DNA from: Antedon mediterranea | Taxonomy: Eukaryota > Echinodermata > Crinoidea > Comatulida > Antedonidae | DNA: 64,000 nt | Reading direction: 5' to 3' | NCBI RefSeq assembly: GCF_964355755.1 | Contig: NC_092675.1 | Coordinates: 10,863,312-10,927,311 of the forward strand | Translations under genes and position numbers: made by a program | The notes under the pieces: model-generated | Told to the model about the DNA's origin: nothing | What the model saw: only the letters and a program-made list of their open reading frames with translations | Database searches by the model: none | Part shown: positions 24,521 through 37,100 of the stretch, piece after piece | Position numbering within the stretch: the first letter of the stretch is position 1 | How the letters are laid out: each line of letters opens with the position of its first letter

Positions 24521-27005
24521 ATGACTACCAATTACTGCTTTATCTATGTTCACTTTAATATCTTTTTTCTATTTTGTATATGTTCATTCATTATTATCTG
24601 AATAAATGTTATCTGAATGTAAATTACCATTGTAAATTACTATCTAAAATTGTATAAATTGAAATCAATATTTCCTAAGAAAATAATAAATACTTTTTTT
24701 ATTCCACTCTTAGTCTTATATCATCGTACTTAAATCCTGAAATAAACAGTAGAAAAAATTGATTTTATAGCATTATAGGGACTACATTTTTAGAACCATG
24801 CATTATAGTATTTTGTTCAAGGAAGAGAAAACATTTATTTTTTGTTTATGTTTAATTTACTTCATTTGACCTCTGTAATGTTTACAACATTTTAGAAAAT
24901 ATGACTAATCCAAATTTACTTTTGTTTACATTAACTTCCTTTATCTTGCATAAAAGTTTATAAGATAAGCTCTCCAATTAAATTACATTGTTAAAAAGAT
25001 AATCATCTCCAATTAAAGATAAAATTAGGTTAATGTGTATCAGTAATTGCAATAGTATCAGCTAATTGCTGATATTTTGTCACATTTATGTACATATTTA
25101 TGGTCAACGTCTGTCGCAAACAACATAGTTGTACATAAATCGGAACAATGGCAGAATCTAAGCTAAGTACCTTGGTTAGTCCTCCTATCATTGATTAATG
25201 GATGCTTTCAAACAGCTGTGTCCACCTTGACCAGAGGAAAGACAATACAGCCGAGGCAGATACTAGATGCAGGGGCTGACATAGGATTCAGCAGTGACTG
25301 ATATATAGCTCTATATATTATACAGCACACGATATTCCAGTCTCCCGACCTACCCACTTTTTAAAATTTACCCAGGTCAATTTAAAGCACACTAGCCATT
25401 GACCACCATCATGGAGCAAGTTAGTCATGAGATAAATTATAGCGCCCTGTCTTAAACGCTTGTCCATCAACTCAAACATTATTTTTACCCCTAGCCAATA
25501 TTTTTTGTTATGTTTCCATTTTGATTCCTTTTTTAATCTCCCGTTATACTTTAGTTAGTGTCATCTGGTGTACATTCAGTCACTCCAGTCTTGCTATAAA
25601 AATATGAAATACAATCTACAAAGATTCTACATCATCAGCATGTTTTGCCAGTTTTTTCCTGATATCATGGTAGCAATTCATGCACCATATTGAAAACATG
25701 TTTTTACAATCAGAGAAGATGACACAAATCAAACAGTGATAGTATTAATTAGTTTACTTTGGCTGTTTACAGATTGTTCTGATGTGAATGGGGTCAGGGA
25801 CAATTTAGTGGGTTATCAATAGGGTCAATAATCATTAAGTCACAAAATCATGTAAATAGAGCCTAAGCACCAGTAGGCCTATATTTATATTGTCATTGCT
25901 ATCTAAAAAACCCCAGGCAATTATAAATACATTATGACTGTAAACTGCAGATCACAAAAATGATGTATGCCAACATACCATATTTGGCTAGGATATGTAA
26001 ATATGCCATGGATTTCGAATTAAACCAATGAAAATGGACATCATTTAATGAGAAAACTACCAAATAAAAATCCGGGTACATATCACCAGCCAGCTACCAG
26101 GCCCGGCGCGGTCCAGGAATGATTAATATTATTATCTGCATATTATAAGATATATCATTCGTATTGTTTGCTAAGAAGCTAGCCTTAACCAAGAAGTGTT
26201 TACTGTTTTGAAAATCCCATCAAATGTTTACCAGTCTACTTTAGACTTAGATCATTCTTAGTCTTGAGAAACTGTCATTACCTCTTTGTGAGAATTAAGA
26301 AGTGTCATCTTGTTGGATCTGTGAAATGTCCAAACATGTATATTCAAATATTTTTGAGTGACAAGACAATCACATGCTTGATGTCAAAACATGTGACATT
26401 GATGTGTTTACCTAGACAGTGATTCCAACTACCATGTGTGCCGAAATATTAAGCTGAATCGCTGTGTAAAACCTAGACTAATACTGCATACAAAATAGGG
26501 CAATCTGTTGCAGCACTGAAACTTAACATAGTAACTAGCCAACCAACACTATTTTCGCTGATCCATTTGAAACCTTTACAGAATGCAAAAAGTTTCAGTA
26601 TTATTCATTGTCTTCATGTAATTAATATTTGCTGACCATCTACCACAGAAAAAAAACAGAATGAAATTTGTGTCTAACAAAGAAAATATAAACAAAATAT
26701 TGAATGTACCAATATACTGTAATTATGAATAATGAGGTTAAGGAGACAAGTGTATAATTAGTAAATAGGCCTATCAGTACCTGATTATGATACCCAAAGA
26801 ACGATTGGCCCAAAAATTCCCATCTCCTAAATACTTAATTAGAATGATGACACTATCACTGATCACCTCATATACCAGAAACCAATGGCATAAAGCCAAC
26901 ATACTTAATTTCTTACTTTCAACCAATCATAGTCAAGTATTTTAACATATTGTGTAGTTGTTTACATGGCATGATTTAGCACCCCTGGACAGGTTTACTG
27001 GAACC
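24521..27005. other. region upstream of vitellogenin
   Basis: No coding sequence. Regulatory sites for the yolk gene would be expected here. I can point only to the CCAAT motif near 26922. Confidence 0.45.
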
Positions 27006-27041
27006 TATAAAGAATCTAGACGAAGCTGCTAGTCTCACTTT
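27006..27041 (+). promoter_or_regulatory. vitellogenin core promoter: TATA box and initiator
   Basis: TATAAAGA is at 27006-27013. TCACTTT at 27035-27041 fits the initiator consensus YYANWYY, with its A 31 nt after the TATA start. The start codon follows about 40 nt downstream. A CCAAT motif (AACCAATCAT) lies about 110 nt upstream, near 26922. Spacing and position support this as the start of transcription; no response element was assigned. Confidence 0.65.
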
Positions 27042-27075
27042 CTCAGTATTTTTGCTGATGATAGACTACGTCAAC

Positions 27076-30000
27076 ATGAAAACTTTCATCCTAGCTTTGT
27101 GTGTAGCGCTGGTATGCGGTAAGTTTGCATTTAACCTTTTTAATATTAGTTTCGTTTTATATTATACTTTAGTTCCTATTTGTAATTGTACAGCTTTTGC
27201 ATCATTTTAATTAGAAAAAATACTTGCCCCACTCTGTTCAAATGTAGTTTAAAACCTTCCCAGTACAAATTATGGTCATTTTCATATTCCATTACTCCCA
27301 AGTCACAACCACTGTGTATTCACATTACAATTCTGGTCATTACTCTACTACTCTCCTAGTACTTGAGTAGGCCTACTTTGCAAGCGGAGTTAGCAACCTT
27401 GGCAGCCCTCTGGTCAGGGTTTTAAGAAAGCCCTGTAAGCTCTGCATTTTAGAACAACTTAAAACATACAGTCTTCCATTAACTTTCCTTGGGAAATTGG
27501 TCACTAAATACAATTAAGTCCATCTAAATTTAACTTTAAAAAATCCAATGGGCAAATTGTAGCATAGAAAATATGGATCTAGCTAATGGGTTTTTAAATT
27601 TAACTGTTTGAGACTATGTAATCTAATATAAATGAATAAAGATTCAATAGGTCATATGCATTATGTATTATTAATTGATGACGAATTAAAATCTAGTTCA
27701 TATTTAGAGTTAACTTTTCTCTTGAATTCTTTGATTTTGTATTCTCAAATAATTATCTGTTATGAAATTTGTTCTCAGCTGAAACCATTTACTTGGAGCG
27801 CCAGCAGTCAAACGGTAAGTTTCTATAATCTGTTCAAGAAATTGTACTATAAGTTATTGCCTAAATCTCCATCAAGAATATTTGTATTACTTTTATTACA
27901 CACATCCGTCTTGTTGAAAATTAGGATATATTTGAATGCACATAAATTGAAAAAAATGGTAATCTAATTGTGATTATAATATCACTAATGAATACTTAAT
28001 CTGTTTTCTATAGAGTACATAACTCGTTTTGAGGCTGGTAAGAGCTACCTGTACAAATATGAAACGACAGTACTCTCTGGTGTCCCCCAGACTGGCAAAG
28101 AATTCCAGGGACACAAGATTAACACCTTTGTCAACATTACCTTTATGATTGAAGGTAACAACAAACGTGCTTTCCTACAGGTAATATTTTGTAACTTTTC
28201 TGCTTTAATAGTATTTTATTTAAAATTTTGACATAACTTGTTTTCCATTTATTCCACTTAAAACAATTAAACTTTATTTGTCACCAGTTGATAGAACCAG
28301 AACTCTTTGAGGTGAATGGAACTGTCTTCCCAACTGAATTCACCATCAATGAATCAAGCACATCAGAAAACTTAAGACAACAACTGTGTAATCCTGTTGA
28401 ATTCCACTATTCTATGGGAAATGTAAGTGAAATATTTAATTATTTAATAGCTATATTTAGTTCTTCTATAGCACCAAATTCCAAACAATTGGATCATTGC
28501 TCATGCCACTGTGAACTCAGATGTGTACACAACTACATGACACAGTGGCTGTATGTCAACTAGTATACCGGGGTGACCCCCTATTCTTCTGGAAAGATGT
28601 ATTAGGTTCTTTAAAGTGCACACAAACAATGTGTGTTAACTGGACTCTTTATAGTGCTTGTCTAAGAAGACTTGTTCCGCTACCACCAGAACCATTGAGC
28701 CATTGAGTAAGCCCCAAACCCTTTGCCGATGTTATTACTAGATTTTATTTTATTTTTTTATTTTATTTCAAAACATACCGTATCAGCGAGAAGTCATTTA
28801 TGTAATGCCTTATAATATAAAACAAAGCAAAAATACAAAATAAAAGTACCAAAAAGCACACATGCTTACCGTTCCATTTAACCACTCAGCCATTCACTCA
28901 CTATATTGATATAGATATAATTTATAGTTTCATTTCTGCTTTGACTAAAGCAAAAATCTGAATAAATAGATATGTTTAAAAAATGAGACAATGAACAATA
29001 ACATTCGGTTTGTGTTTTTAAGAAGGACTTGTGTCATCAAAACTATGTTATAGATTTGTTTGCAGAACTCAATAGCACTTCACAATTTCTAGTATACATA
29101 AAATAATTGTGCATAAATAATTCATTTTCTGAGCTCTTTCTGGAATAGAAGGATATACCCGGGGTATATACCTTGCTACAGTAGATCTACATCCAACTAA
29201 TATTATTAGTCAGGATAATACATCATATCTATTTATAGGTTTTCTTAATTCTTGTGTAGCCTTATATAAACTAAAGTAGGGTCACCAAATTATCTAATGA
29301 TGATAGGGGTAGACCAACAACCATGCCCTATTATCAGTGTTCAAACAACTAGTATCATAATAATCTTTTAATTTAAATAAACAAGTGTGATTATCTTGAT
29401 GGCCATATAAGAGAGTTTATGGCCTTGAGATTAATAGCTGTATTGTGATATTTTATCATGATATTACTAATAATGTCTATGTGTCAATTACTTGTTTTTA
29501 GTGATAATTTATGTTCTTTGACAGGCTTTGAAATAGCCTTAAACTATACCATTTTAATCTTTCTCGTTGAACAATTAAATTTCAATTTATATATCCTATA
29601 CTTACCGAATAAAACTTAAAAACCAGATTCCCACGAAAAAAGCCTTTAACAATACCTGCAACTGCTTAAAAAACATTAATTCTAAACCGCCGGTGATATA
29701 CTGAAATTTAATTTTCTGTCAAATTATAGAAACAGTGCTCATATTTGGAACATGATCTTATAATCACGTCGAGCATAAATATTCTGTTTTGCGGATTTTT
29801 TCTTCTGTTCTGTTTTCTTGGTCAATTTGTTTGGTTAGTTAAGCTATTTTCTGGTTTACTATTTTTTCCTCCACTTCACTAAGCACATTGAGACAAAATT
29901 GTTTGTGGAACGCACTATATAAATATATTAACATAAACAATTAACAATATAACAATGCATTGTTTAAAACTTTAATTGAGACAGTAAAAACAAACTACCA

Positions 30001-33000
30001 TTAAATCTGTACCACAAGTACAATAATTACTACTTTTTATTTTATATTGTTGTATCTTGGAAGATCAGTATATTCTATATAAAACTAAATCGATCATTAT
30101 TTTTATTATTAGGTTACAGAGGTTATTGCTCCAACAAATGAATCTGATTGGATGATGAACTTCAAGAAGGGTATCTTGAACATGTTTATTCTTCGCTTGG
30201 AAGATTCTGAAGATTCAACTGTGTTTTCTCGATTTGAGGTAAGCAGTGTCAAGTATATGCAGCAGAAACAAGATATTCCATTATCACCCTAGATACCACA
30301 TCGTTTTTTGGCCAAGCCTTTTAAGATCTATTACATGAATCAAATACATGATTATTTGTTTTTGTCTTAATAATCAGTAAAATTAAAGAATTTGACATTA
30401 GTAGGTTTGTGGTACGTACACCATGTGCTTGAAATAAATTAAGGTCGCAAATGTCTCAACGTTTCAGTTGTTAACATGTATTTGTACAGTAAACCTTTAA
30501 ACAATAGGAGAATTAAACATATATTGAATTTGTTTGACAGGAAGGTATCTCTGGTATTTGTGACACCATGTACCAGATTGAGATGAGACGCAACATTGAT
30601 GATATCTCTGTGATGAACATCACCAAGGTACGCGACTTTACCAACTGCACCTACTCACCAATGAAGGTTGAGACTCGTGCCCAAACCAAAGAATGCATTG
30701 CTTGTGAAGATACCAAGGTAATTTATTTCATATTTTAAACAAACCAGTTCTTTAGAACTATGATTATTTGTGAGTATTTGCACCCAGCCACCTTAAAACC
30801 TATGGTGATCGAGCTTTCGCAGTTGCAGCTCCTAAACTGTGGAACAATCTTCCTGATCCTATTAAAAATGCATCCTCTATCATTCAAAACACTCTTAAAA
30901 ACCCATATTTTTTCTTTGTAATTACCTCCACCAAGGAGGTTATGTTTTCACCCCTGTATGGTTTGTGTGTGTGTCTGTGAACAGCCTGGAGGCCACAGTT
31001 TTTATCCGATTCTCACCAAATTTGGCCACAATGATCTATGCCTCAAAAGCTCGGACGAGTTTGAGGAGAAAAGGTTATAGGTCAAGGTCACAACTAACAA
31101 AAAACTGTTTTACTGCATTACTGCATAGAGACAACAGTTTTTATCCGATTCTCACCAAACTTAGCCACAATGATCAATGACTCATCATATAATTGTGGTT
31201 AAATGTTGAAGGGTCAGGGTCAAAGATCAAGGTCCACAAAAAACAAAACAAAAAACAAAAAAAAATATAATAAAAAAAAAAACTTCAGTGGGACTTGAAC
31301 CAGCGATCTAAACTGTGAGAGGCTGGATACATAACCATTACACCAAACTCTCATCCACAACTTAGTAGTGTGCAGTTAGCCTATTTACACTTAGACCTAA
31401 TAAAAAAATATATATATATATATTTTCCGGGGACATTTTATGTAGGGGAATTTTACAGTAGACGGATGTTTGTACTCTCGGAGTACACTCTAGTTTCTTT
31501 CTGTTTTTTCTCTTAGCGCTTGGGGACAATCTTTTGATTGTATAAGCGCTATATAAATTGAACAACATTACATTACATTTGAACAAACTGACCTCTAGAG
31601 GGCTAATTTCAATATATGTATTTGAAAGAAATGTTCATTTCAAATTTATGAAAATAAATGAGGCATTTTAATATTAGATAAGGGTTTTCTTAATGCTAAA
31701 AAAACAAGTACCGTAATAAAAGTTTATACAGAGTTTAAAACAAATAAATAAAATAGGTAAAAGTATTTAAAGAAAAACATAAAAATAGCATGTGGTACTA
31801 CACAGGAGACTACTTTCTTTTCTGAATTGTTAAATATGTAACTGTAACTTATTCCTGTGTGGTTAAATTTTATTTAGACTACTTCACTGAAATCGATGGC
31901 TACCTTCAAATACAATGTTACTGGATATCGCAACAACTTCTTGATTGAGTCAGTTACTGCTGAAGGTCTTTACGTCTTCTATCCATATTCAATTGAAGGT
32001 GGATCTGCTAGGACTCTTGTCAAGTAAGTTACTTATTTACAGGCCTGTCAATGAAGAGTAGCTAAAGGCAGTTTAACTGAAAGAAAACTGAAAATTTGTA
32101 TTAGGCTCTCTATGCAAGAATCATCTGTGTAGCACTTTATGAACAAATTCACACCAGGAGTACTACTCTTTGCAAATACACTCAAACTATGAGGAGTACT
32201 ACTCTTTTAGAATACACTAACACCAAGAGTACTACTCTTTTAGAATGCACTCACACCAAGAATACAACTCTTTGCAAATACACTCACACCAAGAGTACTA
32301 CTCTTTTAGAATACACTCACACCTAGAGTATTACTCTTTTAAATACACTCACACCAAAAGTACTACTCTTTTTAAATACACTCATACCAAGAGTACTACT
32401 CTTTTAGAATGCCCTCACACCAAGAATACCACTCTTTGCAAATACACTCACACCAAGTGTACTACTCTTTTAGAATACACTCACACCTAGAGTATTACTC
32501 TTTTAAATACACTCACACCAAAAGTACTACTCTTTTTAAATACACTCACACCAAGAGTACTATTCTTTTTAAATACACTCACACCAAAAGTGCTACTCTT
32601 TTTAAATACACTCACACCAAAAGTACTACTCTTTTAAATACACTCACACCAAGAGTACTACTCTTTTTAATTACACTCACACCAAGAGTACTACTCTTTT
32701 TAAATACACTCACACCAAGAGTACTACTCTTTTTAAATACACTCACACCAAGAGTACTCTTTTTAAATACACTCACACCAAAAGTACTACTCTTTTTAAA
32801 TACACTCACACCAAGAGTACTACTCTTTTTAAATACACTCACACCAAGAGTACTACTCTTTTTAAATACACTCACACCAAGAGTACTCTTTTTAAATACA
32901 CTCACACCAAAAGTACTACTCTTTTTAAATACACTCACACCATTAGTACTACTCTTTAAAATCACACCAGGAATATTACTCCTTTAGGAGTCCTTAGGAC

Positions 33001-34116
33001 TCACACCAACAATACTCCTTTGGATGCAACTGAAAACTTTTAATTAGGCTATCGCTCTATCGCTATCAGCCTATTGTTATTGTAGAAAAATTGTTATACG
33101 GCGAAAGCAGTTATTTTGTAACATGGCCAGCAGATGCATGTATATATGTAGTTGTGCAATAAACTTTGGTTTAATTAAAATATGGTTGTGTACCATAACT
33201 ACTCACAATTTTCTGAAATTCTTAAATTGACTATCGGCGAAAGCAGTTATTTTGTAACGTGGCCAGCAGATGCATGTATATATGTAGTTGTGCAATAAAC
33301 TTTGGGTTAATTAAAATATGGTTGTGTACCATAACTACTCACAATTTTCTGAAATTCTTAAATTGACTATAAAAACCTTTTTCAAATGAAACTTGAACAC
33401 ACATATGCTTCATGTCAAATGTCATCTTCCTGTATCATCAGCAAAATTTTGAACATTGAAAGTTAAAAATGCTCAAAATCAACTTCAAAGTTCAATCAAG
33501 TTCAATGAACTTTTTTTTTATTTGAAAAGGTCATTTTATTCAAATAATTAAATAAACGTGAGTGGTGTAAAATAAAAACTAAGCGTCAACTAAATCGTTT
33601 ACAATGCCAACATTGTCAACTGTTGACACTTGTTTAACGTTTTTGATCGATGCTATGCTGTTTGTACAATCATTGTGGTGCAGCCTACTATAGACTAAGC
33701 CTAATAAATAGCATGTGCATGTTACAATGCGTTGCGCGATAGCCTAACTCGTTCAAATCTAGTTGCTTCTTGCATGTGGTATGGGTACCTTCGACCAGTA
33801 CCAATCTGTTTGATGTTAAGCGCTTGTGCACACTGGTTTTTTATGTTGAGATGAGATGAGTTGCGTATAAAAATTGACCCTGGTAATTGCTGTTGAATAC
33901 ATTCAGTGACAGGTCACTAAAAGAGGGTATCTAGTTGGAGGTAGATTTCATATATCACTTGTTTGTTTTGTGTTTCCTAACAGCCAAAGCCTTGTGCTTG
34001 TCAATGTGACAGAAATCACAGAAGTTGTTCCTAATATTAAAATTGAAAAGAGCTTTGGTGGAATCTTCTACACTTTCCCCAAGATGGTAAAATCTTCAAG
34101 TGAAATTCTATCCAAG
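27076..34116 (+). CDS. VTG: vitellogenin exons 1-8: signal peptide and N-terminal lipoprotein barrel (residues 1-321)
   Basis: Exons: 27076-27118, 27779-27814, 28014-28180, 28288-28422, 30113-30238, 30541-30717, 31878-32023, 33984-34116. Exon 2 is a 36-nt microexon. Exon 3 has the family opening FEAGKSYLYKYETTVLSGVP, and exon 5 has the typical WMMNFKKGILNMF strand that leads into the receptor-binding barrel in other vitellogenins. Paired Cys in exon 6 (CDTMYQ, TNCTYS, CIACED) fit the conserved barrel disulfides. Intron 4 (28423-30112) and intron 7 (32024-33983) are the long ones and hold repeats. Confidence 0.9.
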
Positions 34117-37100
34117 GTATGTGGATATGTTGTTAATTTTAATTCTTATTGCTTTTTTGTTTTAATCGTAGTTCTCTATTTCATTATTTTTTTTGACTAA
34201 TGATTGAATATCTTCAGTTTAAATCATTTTTGTGTCTTTCATTTTGTTTATTTCATTTCCATTCCAATATTTGTTGTCAACATAATAATTCATAATCTGT
34301 TTGTTTTTCCTCTCATGTAGGTTGAATTTTTCCTTGAGGAATTGAGGATCACTGTTGGGGAATCAATGACCATTGATGCCCCAAGCCACTTCCTTCACCT
34401 GGTGAACAACCTACGTCTTGCAAATTTTGATATGCTAAGTCAGATCTGGGAAATGTATGAGATGATTCAACAAAAAAGGTACAACATCTTTTTTTTAAAT
34501 TTGTAATTATCTGATTTGTCATCGGCACTGAATCAAGGGTTTTCACATTCTTGAATTGAACATTCTTTTCAAATTATACATATCTGGATTTTTTTACCTT
34601 TTTACTCAATATACTTTACATAGAGAGTGGCTTCTTGAAGCCCTTCCATTGATTGGCACTGAAGAAGTAACAAAATTGATGAAAAGCAAAATTCTTATGA
34701 AAGAGATTGAAATGAAGGAAGTCGAGAAGTTTTTGACAAAGCTAACATATTCCAAGCAGGCAACTGAGATTATGATTGATGATGTTATGGTAAGTAAATT
34801 TATATTCATTAATTTTAATTTCAACATGAGATCCCGTCTGCGCATGCGCAATAATACGTTTGTTGGTAAGCACAGATTTCGGTAACCGAATATAATATAG
34901 TAAAATTTATTTCTTTCTCCAAAAGAATAAGAAACACCTAGAGTACTGATGAGTTCAAAAAGTTTGAAAATGTCTGACTTAAAGGAAATAGGTTTTAAAA
35001 ATCCTATTCTAGACTCGAACGAGCCTTGCATTGATAATGATAGGCAGCCTTAAATTGCCTGGGATAGAAGAATGGTGGTCTCAAATGTCTTTTATGACGC
35101 TTTTAATATATTACTGCTTTTAAAGTAATTATACATTTTGGAAATTGGGTCATAAATTCCATATGTTGTACTTTTTTTTGTGCTATGATATAGACACTAA
35201 AACTAACAATTCTAAAAAAAATATATAACATTTTAAAGAATGATACTTTTAGTTGCAGGCTCATGTTTAGCAATGTTTAAATAACATGTTTTATAAATTA
35301 GGACATTTGCCGCAATGAAAAATGGAACCTGACAACAGAAATGACACGTGTTGAAATGATGGAGATGGTAAGAGCCAGACGGGCATGCTGGCTGACATTT
35401 GGCAATCTTGTTGGTGAATTCTGTAAGGAGAAGTCTTATTGCCCAACCAAATATGTTGTAGCTTTTGACCGATGCGAGGATATCTACACCGATATCGAAA
35501 ACCCAACTGAGTTTCAGATGTTTGATCGCTTTAACCAGGTAATTATAAAATAAACTACTAAACATTACTGTGTGTAATTTTGCAGTAATACTAACAGTAA
35601 CAGCTAGAGCTAGAACAATAGCAAAACATTTAAATTTTACATACATACATAGTTGTTTCATCATTTTTGTAATATATAAACTTATTATGGTTATCTATAG
35701 GCAACTGAAATAAATAGTTATTGATCAATCTATAATAATAAGATTTGTTAAGCGTTTAGGAAACTGATCTATGAACCTAAAAGCTACCAAAACCAGAACA
35801 AAACCCACATAACCCATTTTGACAAATATGCATTCATGCTTTAAATAAGTATGATCCTGTAATGAATTTCTCGCCAATGAACAGATCTAAGAACATTGCA
35901 TAAAGAACTACATAACAGTTTCTGTAAACACGTTTTGTTTTTTGTACACTAACGGTGATTACAAATTTTGAATTTTTTATTTCTTTCTTTTTCTTTAATA
36001 TCTAGAAAATCCTTTCTGTCAATGGTGAATTGAAGGAAGAGAGAAGGACAGATGATGAGATTGTGCAACGTATCAATGAATTCCGTCAAACCGAGATTAA
36101 ACTGATGTGTATCAATGCAATTGGTAATGCCGGCCTTTCAAATGGCCTGTTCGAGACGGTTAAAAATACTAACAACAGGCTTGGAATCCGTGTTGCATCT
36201 GTACATGCTATGCGAAAGATTGCTCCAAAACAACCAAAGAAGGTAACTCTTTTTAAAGGTTTTATAAATAGCATAGCATCAATTAACAGAATCCTTTCCA
36301 TTGTTTAGATGAATTTTTGTCTTGCTAAAAAAACTACTGCTGAGAAATAACAAGGGGTGCTTTATCTAATTCCGTCATGAATGAAATTTCAACTAACACA
36401 TTTTTAAGCTTAATTATTAAAAATAAATTGATAAGTAACATATTTTAGGCCTAAGTTGATATTAACAATTATTTATTTGATTGTTCTTTTTCAGGTTCTA
36501 TCAACACTACTCCCAATCATGAGAGATCCATTTACTGATGAAGAACTGAGAATTGTGTCATACCTTGTAGTGATTGAGTGCCAGCCAAGGCCAACAGTGA
36601 TGGTCTCAATTACAGAGAACCTAAGAAATGAGACTAGCAAACAATTCCGCACATTTGTTTCGACTCACCTTATGAATCTTGCTAAGAGCCAAGACCCATG
36701 CAAGAAGAAAGTGTAAGTGCTCTATAAACCTTGACCTTAAAGACACTTTCCCAGAAATTTTTGATATTTTGTGAAATTACTTTAAAAACTTTAAACCAGG
36801 TCATTGTTTGCCAGTAAATATTCTAGAAGTTATGCATGATTTACTAAAATTTGTCCATACGTAAATTTATTCATAGATATGTAATTGTTATAATATTTCA
36901 GGATTAAGTCAGCCAAGTATGCCATTGAAGTCAGCAAGCTGTTCCTTGATGGACCATTGTACTCACAGAACAGACAGATGAGTGTTTTTAATGGTATAGT
37001 GCATATTTTAATATATTACAACTTATAAAATAATAATGATTTAAGATTATAGTGTTTTAAGAGCTTCAATGTGCTGACCAAATAGAACAAAATTGTTAAA

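Noticed and set aside
32409-32987. 192-codon plus-strand open frame and a 117-codon minus-strand frame with repeated KYTHTKST/FKKSSTLGVSV motifs
   Set aside because: They are the translation of a 33-bp tandem repeat (period divisible by three) inside a vitellogenin intron; both strands are open for the same reason.
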